Source: Actinomycetota bacterium (GTDB taxonomy: Bacteria > Actinomycetota > Acidimicrobiia > Acidimicrobiales > Ilumatobacteraceae). From it: a stretch of 48,823 nt of DNA. Both the position numbers and the translations under genes were made by a program. Shown here piece by piece: positions 25,514-33,627 of the stretch (its first letter is position 1; each line of letters opens with the position of its first letter). The stretch is taken from assembly GCA_030685215.1 (NCBI GenBank), contig JAUXQB010000046.1, positions 1 to 48,823 on the forward strand, read 5' to 3'. Below the pieces are notes generated by a model. It had not been told where the DNA came from and did no database searches. It was given only the letters and a program-made list of their open reading frames with translations.

Positions 25514-25519
25514 AGGCTA
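25514..25519 (-). promoter_or_regulatory. -10 element TAGCCT, leaderless start
   Basis: On the minus strand TAGCCT (25519 to 25514) is 6 nt before the ATG at 25507. Confidence 0.6.
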
Positions 25520-25550
25520 GGCGGCGTGGCGAAAAACGGCCCAACCGGCC

Positions 25551-25556
25551 TAGTAT
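25551..25556 (+). promoter_or_regulatory. -10 element TAGTAT, leaderless start
   Basis: TAGTAT is 6 nt before the GTG at 25563. Together with the minus-strand element at 25514-25519 it forms back-to-back leaderless promoters within 56 bp. Confidence 0.6.
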
Positions 25557-25562
25557 CGCCAC

Positions 25563-25916
25563 GTGAAACGGGCACGGCTGGGGTTCCTGGCGGCGGCCGC
25601 CATCGTGGCTCCCCTGGCAGCCGGCGGTTGCGGCGACGACCAGTCGTCGGGGGGCACGTTGCCGCCCATCATCACCACCACCACCAGCACCACCGTGCTC
25701 TCCACCACCACCACCGTGCCGCAGTTCTACGTCATCGCGTCCGGCGACACGCTGGCCAAGATCGCGGCCAAGTTCGGTGTCACGCAATCGGCGCTCATCG
25801 CGCTCAACAACATCACCGACCCCGACCACATCGAGGTCGGCGCGGAGCTGCAGATCCCGCAGCCCGGTCAGGTGATCCCCACGACCACCGTGGTCACCAC
25901 CACCACGATCGTCTGA
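25563..25916 (+). CDS. LysM-domain lipoprotein
   Basis: 117 residues, GTG start. Signal peptide with lipobox-like LAAGGC (Cys23), then a Thr-rich linker. One LysM domain (about 54-100) reads YVIASGDTLAKIAAKFGV, then ALIALNNI and GAELQIPQP. A Thr/Val tail ends the protein. LysM binds N-acetylglucosamine polymers, so this is probably a small peptidoglycan-bound lipoprotein without an enzyme domain. Monocistronic. Confidence 0.88.
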   Translation: MKRARLGFLAAAAIVAPLAAGGCGDDQSSGGTLPPIITTTTSTTVLSTTTTVPQFYVIASGDTLAKIAAKFGVTQSALIALNNITDPDHIEVGAELQIPQPGQVIPTTTVVTTTTIV

Positions 25917-25975
25917 CCGTCTGCCGCACCGGTGACCGGTACTTTGGTCCCTAACGATCTCTGCGGGCCTTTTGT

Positions 25976-25981
25976 TACACT
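25976..25981 (+). promoter_or_regulatory. -10 element TACACT, leaderless start
   Basis: TACACT is 7 nt before the ATG at 25989, in an unusually AT-rich stretch (CTTTTGTTACACT). Confidence 0.55.
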
Positions 25982-25988
25982 CCCCGTC

Positions 25989-26687
25989 ATGAGCTTCTGG
26001 CCGACGAAGGACCATTGGAGCGTGGCGATTCCCACGCGCACCGATCACTACCTCTGCCCCGCACTCGAAGCCACCGGCTTCGTGGCGCTCACTCCCTACC
26101 CGGGCGAGATTCCCGCACAGGAGTGGGAGGGCCTCGAGTACATGGACTGGAAGAGCGGTGGCGACACCAACTTCGCGCCGCTCGCATCGGCCGACGGCGA
26201 GCTCGACTGTCGCGGCTTCTGGGACAAGGGCAAGACCGACAAGGACGCGCTCTGGACCAGCAATGCCGCCAAGGCGCCCACGTTGCAGCGCTACGTCGAC
26301 AGCATCGGGGCCAACTTCGGGCGCGTTCGCATCATCAAGCTCGAACCGCAGGACCACGAGCAGGCGCTGAAGAGCTTCCACCGCGACGACAACAATCGCT
26401 TCAACCCCGCCGGCGAAGGCTGGGTCGTGCGCACGTGGGTCGAGCTCACCGACTCGCCCGACAGCTACATGCTGTTGATGGACCTCGACGACGAGGGCCT
26501 GCCCATCGCGAGCACCGAGCGACGCGTCCCGCTGCACCAGAACGCGCGATTCGTGGTCGACACACAGCGCCTCTGGCACGTGGTGGTGCACAACGGCACC
26601 TCGCCGCGCTACGCACTCATCACCAGCGTGGAGAGCAGCCCGCACCTGCAGGACTGGATCCAGAGCCAGGTGCCGGCACTCGTCTGA
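25989..26687 (+). CDS. Hypothetical protein with Fe(II)/2-oxoglutarate-oxygenase-like fold
   Basis: 232 residues. The ATG at 25989 is fixed by the -10 box. No signal peptide or TM. The C-terminal half follows the layout of aspartyl/asparaginyl beta-hydroxylase-type double-stranded beta helices: RIIKLEPQDH, then FHRDDNNRF (HxD at His131/Asp133), a middle strand RTWVEL, NARFVVDTQRLWHVVVHNG (distal His197) and SPRYAL (Arg207, where 2-oxoglutarate is bound). The assignment comes from this spacing only, so it is tentative. If right, it hydroxylates an unknown protein or small molecule. The ArsB-like fragment starts 9 bp downstream in the same frame. Confidence 0.6.
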   Translation: MSFWPTKDHWSVAIPTRTDHYLCPALEATGFVALTPYPGEIPAQEWEGLEYMDWKSGGDTNFAPLASADGELDCRGFWDKGKTDKDALWTSNAAKAPTLQRYVDSIGANFGRVRIIKLEPQDHEQALKSFHRDDNNRFNPAGEGWVVRTWVELTDSPDSYMLLMDLDDEGLPIASTERRVPLHQNARFVVDTQRLWHVVVHNGTSPRYALITSVESSPHLQDWIQSQVPALV

Positions 26688-26696
26688 CCGTCAGCC

Positions 26697-27545
26697 GTGA
26701 GCGTCGGCGCCTGCATGGGCGCGATCATCCTGTTGACCGGCGGCGCCCGCCGGCACGGCCTCGCCCCGGAGATGCTGGCGTTCCAACCGGCGTTGCTCGC
26801 CTGCTTGGCCAGCAACCCGCTGCCCGTGTCGAACCTCACCAACCTGATCGTCGCCGAGCGCTTCGACCTCGGTGTCGGCGACTTCCTCCGCCATCTCGCG
26901 CTGCCCACCCTCGTCGCGTGCGTGGTCGGCTGGCTGGGCTTCCGCCGGACGTTCCACCTCCACCCGACCCTTGACGGCGTCGACGAGCCGGTCGACGCGA
27001 GAGCGTTGCGGCGCGGCCTGCCGATCGTCGGGTTCGTGCTCGCCGGGTTCACGGTCGGCGACCTGATCGGTGTGCCCGGATGGGCCGTCGCAGCGATCGC
27101 AGTGGTGTGGGCGATGGCGGTCGTGCGTGAGGTGCCGTGGCGATGCGTGCCCGCCGAGGCGATGCTGGTCGCGGCCGCGCTGGCCGTGCTGGTGGCCGGC
27201 GCCGTGCCGCACCTCGGACTCGAGCAGCTGCTGCGCGGCAGCGGGCTCGGCGGGGAGGTGCGCGCGCTGCTGTTCGGGGTGGTCGGCAGCAACCTGGCCA
27301 ACAACCTCCCTGCCGTGCTCGCCGGCAGCGCGGCGCTGCACGAACCGGGCCAGGTGTGGCCGCTGCTGATCGGTGTGAACATGGGTCCGACGCTGGTGCT
27401 CACAGGAGCGCTCAGCGGGCTGCTCTGGCGCGACACCGCCGCCGGCATGGGTGTGCACGTGGGTGCTCGTCGCTACACGGCGGTGGGGTTGCGCGTCGGG
27501 CTGCCGGCGCTGGTTGCTGCGGCCCTGGTGGTGCTGTTCGTCTGA
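26697..27545 (+). pseudogene. ArsB/NhaD-like transporter lacking its N-terminal part
   Basis: 282 residues from GTG 26697. About eight hydrophobic segments are seen, with the family motifs ASNPLPVSNLTNLIVAE (about 38-54) and GSNLANNLPAVLAG (about 199-212). In full-length ArsB-type carriers the first motif lies well over 100 residues from the N-terminus; here only about 40 precede it. An in-frame TGA stands directly upstream and the space belongs to another gene. So the first few membrane helices are missing, presumably by deletion. It might still be a shorter half-size carrier, but a decayed arsenite/anion exporter is more likely. No arsR or arsC is nearby. Confidence 0.55.
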
Positions 27546-27576
27546 GCCGGGAACGGCGGTTCGCGAGTGCGCCGCA

Positions 27577-27582
27577 TAGCCT
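27577..27582 (+). promoter_or_regulatory. -10 element TAGCCT, leaderless start
   Basis: TAGCCT is 7 nt before the ATG at 27590. Confidence 0.58.
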
Positions 27583-27589
27583 CTCGGTG

Positions 27590-28513
27590 ATGCCGCAGAT
27601 CGTGATCAGCCGTGAGTACGACCCGATGGGCGTGCGGCTGGCGGTGCGCAGCAGATCGATCCGAATGGTCGAAGCGATCGAGTCCGGCCTGGCTCGGTAC
27701 CCCGACATGGGTGTACGCGGTGAGCTCAGCATGCACGTCGACGTGCACGACGACCTGGCAGGAGACCCCGGCTGGCCGAACGTCGAGTACCTCGACGAAC
27801 CCGCCGAACTGGTGGTGCGCATCGGCTCGTCGACGGCCACGCTCACCTTCGCCACCGGGCAGGTGCAGGTGCACCTCTCCCGATCGCTGTGCGACGTACC
27901 CGACGCGCTGCGGCTGCTGGCCGAGTCGGTCTTCACCGCGGCCGCCGAGCGCACCGGTGAACTGCGCGCGGTGCACAGCGCGCTGGTGGTGCACGACGGG
28001 GTGGGGTTGATGCTCCGCGGTGCGTCGGGCGCGGGCAAGAGCACGCTCGCCTACGGATGCCTGCGCAACGGTTGGAGCGTGTGCAGCGCCGACTGGGTGT
28101 ACGCATCGGCCCACCGACCCGCCGGCCGCTTCGCCGGGTATCCGTGGCGGCTGATGATGCCCGCCGACGCTGCCGCTCGTTTCCTGGAGACCACCACCGT
28201 GCAGGCGGTGCCGCACCCGACCGAGGAGGGCGAGCGCGTGCCCGTGCACCCGCCCGCCGCGCAGCAGCTGCTGGAGGCCGACGTGAACGCGGTGGTGCTG
28301 CTGGATCCGTCGCCGGTCCTCGCCGTGCACGCCATCGGCGCGCGTGAGGCGATCGACCGGTTCTGGGCGCCCGCGCTTCCCACCGAGCACGAGCACCTGG
28401 CGGAAGAGTGGGTGGCCGAGCTGCTCGCGCGTCCGGTGTTCGTGCTGCAGCGCGGCAACGACCCGATGGCCGCCGTCCAACGGCTCACCGAGCTGGCCGC
28501 CAGCCTTCGTTAG
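27590..28513 (+). CDS. HPr kinase-like P-loop protein
   Basis: 307 residues. A Walker A GASGAGKST (about 143-151) sits in VHSALVVHDGVGLMLRGASGAGKS, the layout of the HprK C-terminal domain, with SADWVYASA where HprK has its Asp-containing strand. The HprK signature loop and the N-terminal HprK domain are not evident; residues 1-110 are of unknown fold. Such HprK-like proteins occur outside the PTS, for example in lasso-peptide clusters, but no peptide, PqqD or cyclase gene is here. Likely ATP-dependent, target unknown. Its 3' end overlaps the convergent kinase pseudogene by 4 bp. Confidence 0.7.
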   Translation: MPQIVISREYDPMGVRLAVRSRSIRMVEAIESGLARYPDMGVRGELSMHVDVHDDLAGDPGWPNVEYLDEPAELVVRIGSSTATLTFATGQVQVHLSRSLCDVPDALRLLAESVFTAAAERTGELRAVHSALVVHDGVGLMLRGASGAGKSTLAYGCLRNGWSVCSADWVYASAHRPAGRFAGYPWRLMMPADAAARFLETTTVQAVPHPTEEGERVPVHPPAAQQLLEADVNAVVLLDPSPVLAVHAIGAREAIDRFWAPALPTEHEHLAEEWVAELLARPVFVLQRGNDPMAAVQRLTELAASLR

Positions 28514-29403
28514 CGCGACCGGCTGACGACGTCGGCCGCGTGCAACATCTGCCGGCCGACGGGCTCGAGCCCGATCTGCGTGCACAGCAGTCCTGTCGAG
28601 ACGCGTTCGATCACGCCCCACTCCCAGATCGCGGTCGCGTCGAGTCCCGTGCGCGCGGCCAGCCATTGCGCTCGCTGCATCGGACCGTCGGCGAGCAGTT
28701 CCACCGGGTCCTCGCGCATCAGCACGCCCAGGTCGTACTCCGCTTCGGCCAGCAAACCGTCGGGGTCGACCAGCTTGAACCCGTCGGCGGCCCGCAGCGC
28801 GTTTCATTCGTGCACGTCACCGTGCACCAGCACCGCACGCGTGTCGTCGTGCGCGGCGATGCGGCGCGCCGCGCAGTCGAGCGCGTCGGCGACCGCCTGC
28901 TCGCTGCACGGGTGGTCGAGCGCGTCCCACAGCCGGGTGATGTGCTCGACCAACCATCGCCCCTTCTCCGCGCCGGTGGGCAGCCCGGCATCGGGTGCGG
29001 GGCGCCACACGCGAGCCGCGGCATCGGTGAGCACCTCCAGCCGCACCGCCAGCGGCAGTGCGAGGTCGTGCAGCGACGGTCCGAGCCGTTCGATCAGCAG
29101 CGCACCCGCCAGCGCGTCGGACCGCAGCAGACGCGCGCACCCGTCACCGTCGGCCAGCCGCAGCACCGTGATCTCGTGTGCCGCGGCATGGCCGCGCGGC
29201 ACCAGCAGCTTCAGCACGGCCGGCGTCTCGTCGGGCAGCGACACTGCGACCACGAGCGCTTCCGTCGCGTCGGGGAACACGTCGCCGACGGTGAGCTGCC
29301 AGTCGGCGGCGAGCGTCGCCACCAGGTCCGGCAGGTCGGTGAGCCAGCGGTCGGCGCCCGCGGCGAGTGCCTTCGCGCGGACGACTGCGGGGACCTCGAT
29401 CAC
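28510..29403 (-). pseudogene. Aminoglycoside/hydroxyurea phosphotransferase-like kinase, interrupted by TGA
   Basis: 298 codons. ATG at 29403, 6 bp after the ethylmalonyl-CoA mutase stop. The N-part is a clean APH-fold kinase: PAVLKLLVP (Lys), ALLIERLGPSLHDL, then the catalytic loop VLVHGDVHE. Codon 200 (28806-28804) is TGA, directly after GDVHE. The same frame then continues without loss as NALRAADGFKLVDPDGLLAEAEYDLGVL, i.e. the expected Asn and the metal-binding Asp-Pro-Asp segment. A tryptophan (TGG) is the usual residue there, so one G-to-A change explains it. The downstream part has no degradation, so the mutation is recent, a sequencing error, or read through. Confidence 0.82.
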
Positions 29404-29409
29404 GGCATG

Positions 29410-31368
29410 TCAGCTGGTGCTGCGGTGCGCCGCCGCCAGGTGCGCCACGTCGTGCATGATGCGCGCCATCTGGAAGTCCTTCGGCGTGTACACCGCACTC
29501 ACGCCCGCGTCGGCGAGGCGCTGGCGATCGCTCTCCGGGATGATGCCGCCCACCACCACCGGCGCGTCGACGCCCTCGGCGCGCAGCATCTGCACGATCG
29601 CGGGCACCAGCGACAGGTGCGACCCGGAGAGGATGGACAACCCGATGACGTCGGGGTCCTCGTCGCGTGCGGAGGCGACGATCTGCTCCGGGGTGAGCCG
29701 GATGCCGCTGTAGACCACTTCCATGCCGGCGTCGCGTGCGGCGACGGCGATCTGCTCGGCGCCGTTGCTGTGCCCGTCGAGGCCGGGCTTGGCCACCAGG
29801 AACCGCGGTGGGCCGCCGGCCATCGCCTTCACGTACTCGGCCACCGCCGCGAGCTCGCCCACGCGTCGGCCCACGGCCGCGTTCACGCCGGTGGGTGCGC
29901 GGAACTCGCCGAACGCGTCGCGCAGCACGGCCGACCACTCGCCGGTGGTGCCACCGGCCTTGGCGAGCGCGATGGAGGGTTCCATCACGTTGCCGCCGCC
30001 GACGGCCGCATCGTGCAGCGCGGTGAGCGCTGCGTCGACGGCTGCCTGGTCGCGCGTGGCACGCCACTGCTCCAACTCGGCCACCTGTTCCGCCTCGATG
30101 GCCGGGTCGACGGTGAGGATGTTGCCGGGCGTGTCGAGCGGCGAGGGCTCGGTCTCGGTGAAGCTGTTGACGCCGACCACCGTCTGGTCGCCTGCCTCGA
30201 TGCGGCGCGTGCGTTCGGCCATCGATCGAACCAGCCGCCCCTTCAACTCGTCGACCGCGGCGAACGCGCCGCCCATCGAGAGCACGTCGTCGAGCTCGGT
30301 CCACGCCGCGTCGCGCAGCTCCGTGGTCTTCTTCTCCATGACCACCGAGCCGTCGAACAGGTCGCCGTACTCGAGCAGGTCGGTCTCGAACGCGAGCACC
30401 TGTTGCATGCGCAGGCTCCACTGTTGGTCCCACGGTCGGGGCAGCCCGAGCGCTTCGTTCCACGCGGGCAGCTGCACGCTGCGCGCACGAGCGTTCTTGG
30501 AGAGCGTGACCGCCAGCATCTCGAGCACGATGCGTTGGATGTTGTTCTCCGGCTGCGCCTCGGTGAGGCCGAGGCTGTTGACCTGCACGCCGTAGCGAAA
30601 CCGGCGCGCCTTGGCATCGGTGACGCCGTAGCGCTCGAGGCCGATGCGGTCCCACAGCTCGGTGAACGCGCGCAGCTTGCAGATCTCCTCCACGAAGCGG
30701 ATGCCGGCGTTGACGAAGAACGAGATGCTGCCGAACACCTGCGCGAACTGCTCGGGCTCCACCTGTCCGCTGTCGCGCACGGCATCGAGCACGTCGATGG
30801 CAGTGGCCAGCGAGAAGGCGATCTCCTGCACCGGCGTGGCCCCTGCCTCCTGCAGGTGGTAGCTGCACACGTTCATCGGGTTCCACTTCGGTGCGTGCTG
30901 CGCGCACCAGGCCACCATGTCGACGATGAGCCGCTTGCTGGGCTCCGGCGGGAAGATGTACGTGCCTCGCGACAGGTACTCCTTCACGATGTCGTTCTGT
31001 GTGGTGCCGCGGAGCTCGGTGCTCTCGACGCCCTGTTCCTCGGCGTTCGCGACGTACAACGCCAGCAGCCACGCGGCGGTGGCGTTGATGGTCATCGACG
31101 TGTTCATCTTGCCGGGCGGGATGTCGTGCAGCAGCGTGCGCATGTGACCGAGGTGCACCACCGGCACGCCCACCTTGCCCACCTCACCGCGGGCGAGCAC
31201 GTGATCCGGGTCGTAGCCGGTCTGCGTGGGCAGATCGAACGCGATGGACAGACCGGTCTGCCCCTTGGCCAGGTTCGTGCGGTACAGCTCGTTCGACGCG
31301 GCGGCCGACGAGTGACCCGAGTACGTGCGCATCAACCAGGGTTCGTCACGACGGATCGGCTCGGCCAT
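29410..31368 (-). CDS. ecm: Ethylmalonyl-CoA mutase (MeaA-type), coenzyme-B12-dependent
   Basis: 652 residues from ATG 31368 (GTG 31374 is two codons longer); CACACT lies 6 nt before the ATG. The substrate TIM barrel begins RTYSGHSSAAASNELYR and includes GLSIAFDLPTQTGYD and GTTQNDIVKEYLSRGTYIFPP. The C-terminal B12-binding domain has KPGLDGHSNGAEQIA (DxHxxG, base-off His), LSILSGSHLSLVP and VVVGGIIP. Length and the GHSNGAEQ version of the motif point to ethylmalonyl-CoA mutase rather than methylmalonyl-CoA mutase. It makes methylsuccinyl-CoA in the ethylmalonyl-CoA pathway; crotonyl-CoA carboxylase is not in this window. Followed in operon by the broken kinase. Confidence 0.88.
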   Translation of the reverse strand: MAEPIRRDEPWLMRTYSGHSSAAASNELYRTNLAKGQTGLSIAFDLPTQTGYDPDHVLARGEVGKVGVPVVHLGHMRTLLHDIPPGKMNTSMTINATAAWLLALYVANAEEQGVESTELRGTTQNDIVKEYLSRGTYIFPPEPSKRLIVDMVAWCAQHAPKWNPMNVCSYHLQEAGATPVQEIAFSLATAIDVLDAVRDSGQVEPEQFAQVFGSISFFVNAGIRFVEEICKLRAFTELWDRIGLERYGVTDAKARRFRYGVQVNSLGLTEAQPENNIQRIVLEMLAVTLSKNARARSVQLPAWNEALGLPRPWDQQWSLRMQQVLAFETDLLEYGDLFDGSVVMEKKTTELRDAAWTELDDVLSMGGAFAAVDELKGRLVRSMAERTRRIEAGDQTVVGVNSFTETEPSPLDTPGNILTVDPAIEAEQVAELEQWRATRDQAAVDAALTALHDAAVGGGNVMEPSIALAKAGGTTGEWSAVLRDAFGEFRAPTGVNAAVGRRVGELAAVAEYVKAMAGGPPRFLVAKPGLDGHSNGAEQIAVAARDAGMEVVYSGIRLTPEQIVASARDEDPDVIGLSILSGSHLSLVPAIVQMLRAEGVDAPVVVGGIIPESDRQRLADAGVSAVYTPKDFQMARIMHDVAHLAAAHRSTS

Positions 31369-31456
31369 GTGCACAGTGTGACCGGTGGGCAGTGGCCGGC
31401 GCTACCTCGCTGTTGCAGCCACCGAAGTCCACGTTCGCGACGGTCGTCGAAACTTC

Positions 31457-31473
31457 CTCAAGAAACTCTCAAG
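31457..31473. promoter_or_regulatory. 11-bp-spaced direct repeat upstream of ecm
   Basis: CTCAAG occurs at 31457-31462 and 31468-31473, exactly 11 bp apart, about 90 bp upstream of the ecm start. This is the geometry of OmpR/PhoB-type boxes, but of different sequence from the cotH boxes. The rest of the 275-bp gap 31369-31643 holds hairpins; no B12 riboswitch is recognisable. Confidence 0.35.
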
Positions 31474-31551
31474 TTCCGGACACTGCTCTCCGATATCTCT
31501 GCAACGGTGCGGGGAGCGGGCGGAGCTTCTGGCTGGCGGAAGCCATCGTGT

Positions 31552-31616
31552 GTCGGATCCGAGCGGGAATCCGACGAACGGACGGGAAAGCCAGTGCCGG
31601 GGGAGACCCCGGCACT
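31552..31616 (-). terminator. Tandem hairpins downstream of aat
   Basis: A perfect 10-bp stem AGTGCCGGGG / CCCCGGCACT (31593-31602, 31607-31616) has a 4-nt loop, reading TCTC on the aat strand and GAGA (GNRA) on the other. It starts 27 nt after the aat stop. A second 7-bp stem GTCGGAT / ATCCGAC (31552-31558, 31569-31575) follows. No T-run follows, as is common for actinobacterial terminators. A structured RNA leader for ecm is the alternative. Confidence 0.55.
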
Positions 31617-31643
31617 GCGCACCGTGCCGGCGAGCACCACGAG

Positions 31644-32357
31644 TCAGTACGTGGCCACCGCCAGGCGCCGCAGGTAGTGGACGCGTGGCATCTCGACCAC
31701 GCCCAGCGATGCCAGGTGCGGCGTGCTCCACTGCACGTCGATGAGCAGCCCGCCGGACACCTGCATCGCGTGCACCATGGCCATCATCGCCACCTTCGAC
31801 GCGTCGGTGGCGGTGTGGAACATGCTCTCGCCGGCGAAGAAGCGCCCGATGCGCACGCCGTACAGGCCGCCGACCAGCTCGCCGTCGCGCCACGTCTCCA
31901 GGCTGTGCGCCCACCCCAGTTCGTGCAGCGCGGTGTACGCGCCGACGAACGCGTCGTTGATCCAGCCGTGCGGACGGCGTGGGTCGCCACAGCGCCGCAT
32001 CACCTCGGTGAACTCGGTGTCGACGCGCAGTTCGAAACGGCCCGCGCTCTGTCGCAGCGACCGCGACACCACCATGCCGTCGAGCGGCAGCACGCCTCGC
32101 GGATCGGGCGACCACCACCCGATCAGCTTCTTGCGCAACGGCATCGGGAACAGGCCACCGCGATACGCCGCGAGCAACGTGCCCGGCGCGAGATCCGCGC
32201 CGACGCCGACCAAGCCGTTCGGATCCGCCTCCGCGGGAGAGGGCAACTGCCACCGGCTCGGTGGCGGAGCCTCCTGCCGCTGCGTGAACCGTTCGGCACA
32301 CTGCGCGGTGAACACGTCGCTGAACGCTCCCGTCACGTGGCCCGACATGTCGGCCAT
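31644..32357 (-). CDS. aat: Leucyl/phenylalanyl-tRNA-protein transferase
   Basis: 237 residues. ATG at 32357 with GGAAG 7 bp upstream. Family motifs in order: GLVGVGADLAPGTLLAAYRGGLFPM, WWSPDPRGVLPLDG, HGWINDAFVGAYTALHELGWAHSLETW, GLYGVRIGRFFAGESMFH, DASKVAMM and IDVQWSTPHLASLG. It transfers Leu or Phe from aminoacyl-tRNA to N-terminal Arg/Lys of proteins, feeding them to ClpS/ClpAP in the N-end rule pathway. Divergent from fhaA, terminated by the hairpin downstream. Confidence 0.94.
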   Translation of the reverse strand: MADMSGHVTGAFSDVFTAQCAERFTQRQEAPPPSRWQLPSPAEADPNGLVGVGADLAPGTLLAAYRGGLFPMPLRKKLIGWWSPDPRGVLPLDGMVVSRSLRQSAGRFELRVDTEFTEVMRRCGDPRRPHGWINDAFVGAYTALHELGWAHSLETWRDGELVGGLYGVRIGRFFAGESMFHTATDASKVAMMAMVHAMQVSGGLLIDVQWSTPHLASLGVVEMPRVHYLRRLAVATY

Positions 32358-32432
32358 TTCATCACTTCCGACAGCCTGCGCGAGGCTCGCGTGCAGGGCG
32401 GATGGCGCAGGGACAGTGCCCGGTGGAGCGAC

Positions 32433-32438
32433 TAGCCT
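32433..32438 (+). promoter_or_regulatory. -10 element TAGCCT upstream of fhaA
   Basis: TAGCCT ends 10 nt before the fhaA ATG (32449). The distance is slightly longer than at the other leaderless genes, so a leader of very few bases is expected. Probable promoter of the whole fhaA-pknB operon. Confidence 0.55.
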
Positions 32439-32448
32439 GCACCCTGTC

Positions 32449-33111
32449 ATGGGTTTGCAGTCGTTCGAGCACGGTTTGGAGCGTATGGTCGAGGGCGTGT
32501 TTTCCCGCGGCTCCCGTTCCAGCATCCGTCCCGTCGAGCTCGGCCGCCGAGTGCTGCGCGAGATGGACGATCACCGCAGTGTCGACGTCAAGGGCCGGCG
32601 CATCGTGCCCAACGTCTTCTCCATCAGCCTGAGCGCCCGCGACCACGCGGCGTTCGCCGACATCGACGAAGCGCTCAACGCCGAACTGTGTGAAACCGCG
32701 CGCGAGTACGCCCGCGCCGAGGGCTACCACTTCATGGGTGCGGTCATGGTGGAGATGGCGGTCGACAACTCGTTGAAGCCCGGTCGCTTCACCGTCGCCT
32801 GCCGCATGAAGGAGACCGGTGGCGGCGCCGGCGCCGGTTCCCTCGTGCTGCCCAGCGGCGAGCGCATCCCCCTCGGCCAGCAGCCCATCACCATCGGCCG
32901 CCTGCCCGACTGCACCGTGCCCGTCAACGACGCGAACGTCAGCCGTCGCCAAGCCGAGGTGCGTGCGGTCGGTTCGTCGTGCGAGCTGGTGGATCTCGGC
33001 AGCACCAACGGCAGCAAGGTGAACGGTGTGCGCATCGATGGCCAGCGCACGCTCGACGATGGCGACATCGTCAGCGTGGGCACCACGCACCTGCGCTTCG
33101 AGGCGTCGTGA
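32449..33111 (+). CDS. fhaA: FHA-domain protein FhaA
   Basis: 220 residues. An N-terminal DUF3662-type domain (about 1-120, MGLQSFEHGLERMVEGVFSR) is followed by a short linker and an FHA domain (about 138-215: IPLGQQPITIGRLPDCTVPV, NVSRRQAEVRA, DLGSTNGSKVNG). M. tuberculosis FhaA is about 530 residues with a long linker that is absent here. The FHA domain reads phosphothreonine placed by PknB and links to peptidoglycan synthesis through MviN/FhaA. First gene of the operon, its TGA overlapping the fhaB GTG. Confidence 0.93.
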   Translation: MGLQSFEHGLERMVEGVFSRGSRSSIRPVELGRRVLREMDDHRSVDVKGRRIVPNVFSISLSARDHAAFADIDEALNAELCETAREYARAEGYHFMGAVMVEMAVDNSLKPGRFTVACRMKETGGGAGAGSLVLPSGERIPLGQQPITIGRLPDCTVPVNDANVSRRQAEVRAVGSSCELVDLGSTNGSKVNGVRIDGQRTLDDGDIVSVGTTHLRFEAS

Positions 33112-33620
33112 GCGAAGCACAGCTCAACATCCTCAACTACGCGCTCCTCGCGCTCCTCTACCTGTTCTTCGCCCGGGTGCTGTGGGCCGTCTGGAGCGAG
33201 GTGCGTGGTCCCCGTCTCGGAGTGCAGGCGCCGCACGGCCATGCACGCGACGCCACTGCGCCGGCTCAGCGACCTGCTGCACCGGTGAAGCAGCCCAAGC
33301 CGAGCAAGGGCCTGCGGGCGAAGCGCGGCACCCCGAACCGGTTGGTGGTGCTGGAGCCGAAAGTGCGCAAGGGCTCGGCCTACCCCATCGCCGGCGAGAT
33401 CACGCTCGGCCGCGCGCCCAGCTGTGCCATCGGCCTGCCCGACGACACGTTCGCCTCGCAGTTGCACACGCGTGTGTTCCTGCACGACGCAGCCGTGTGG
33501 GTGGAAGACCTGGGCAGCACCAACGGCACGCATGTCAACGGCCGCCGTCTCTCGGCGCCCACGCAGCTCGCCACCGGCGACCGCGTGCAGATCGGCAGCA
33601 CGATCTTCGAGGCACAGTGA
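33108..33620 (+). CDS. fhaB: FHA-domain membrane protein FhaB (FipA-type)
   Basis: 170 residues. The GTG overlaps the fhaA stop. An N-terminal membrane helix (about 8-30), a basic linker, then a C-terminal FHA domain (about 90-168: AYPIAGEITLGRAPSCAIGL, SQLHTRVFLHDAAVWVEDLGSTNGTHVNG). It is a small membrane-tethered phosphothreonine reader; in mycobacteria it bridges FtsZ and FtsQ under stress and is a PknA/PknB substrate. Lies in the conserved order before pstP. Confidence 0.92.
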   Translation: MSEAQLNILNYALLALLYLFFARVLWAVWSEVRGPRLGVQAPHGHARDATAPAQRPAAPVKQPKPSKGLRAKRGTPNRLVVLEPKVRKGSAYPIAGEITLGRAPSCAIGLPDDTFASQLHTRVFLHDAAVWVEDLGSTNGTHVNGRRLSAPTQLATGDRVQIGSTIFEAQ

Positions 33621-33627
33621 GCACCCG

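Noticed and set aside
28804-28806. TGA recoded as tryptophan or selenocysteine
   Set aside because: TGA ends many genes in this window, and no selenocysteine element or Cys alignment supports Sec; mutation or sequence error is simpler.
31369-31643. Cobalamin riboswitch upstream of the B12-dependent mutase
   Set aside because: I looked for the B12-box and the conserved core on both strands; only simple hairpins are present.
28408-31677. A very long plus-strand open frame across the kinase pseudogene and ecm
   Set aside because: It is antisense to genes with clear family motifs and its translation is low-complexity His/Arg/Gly, typical of GC-rich shadow frames.
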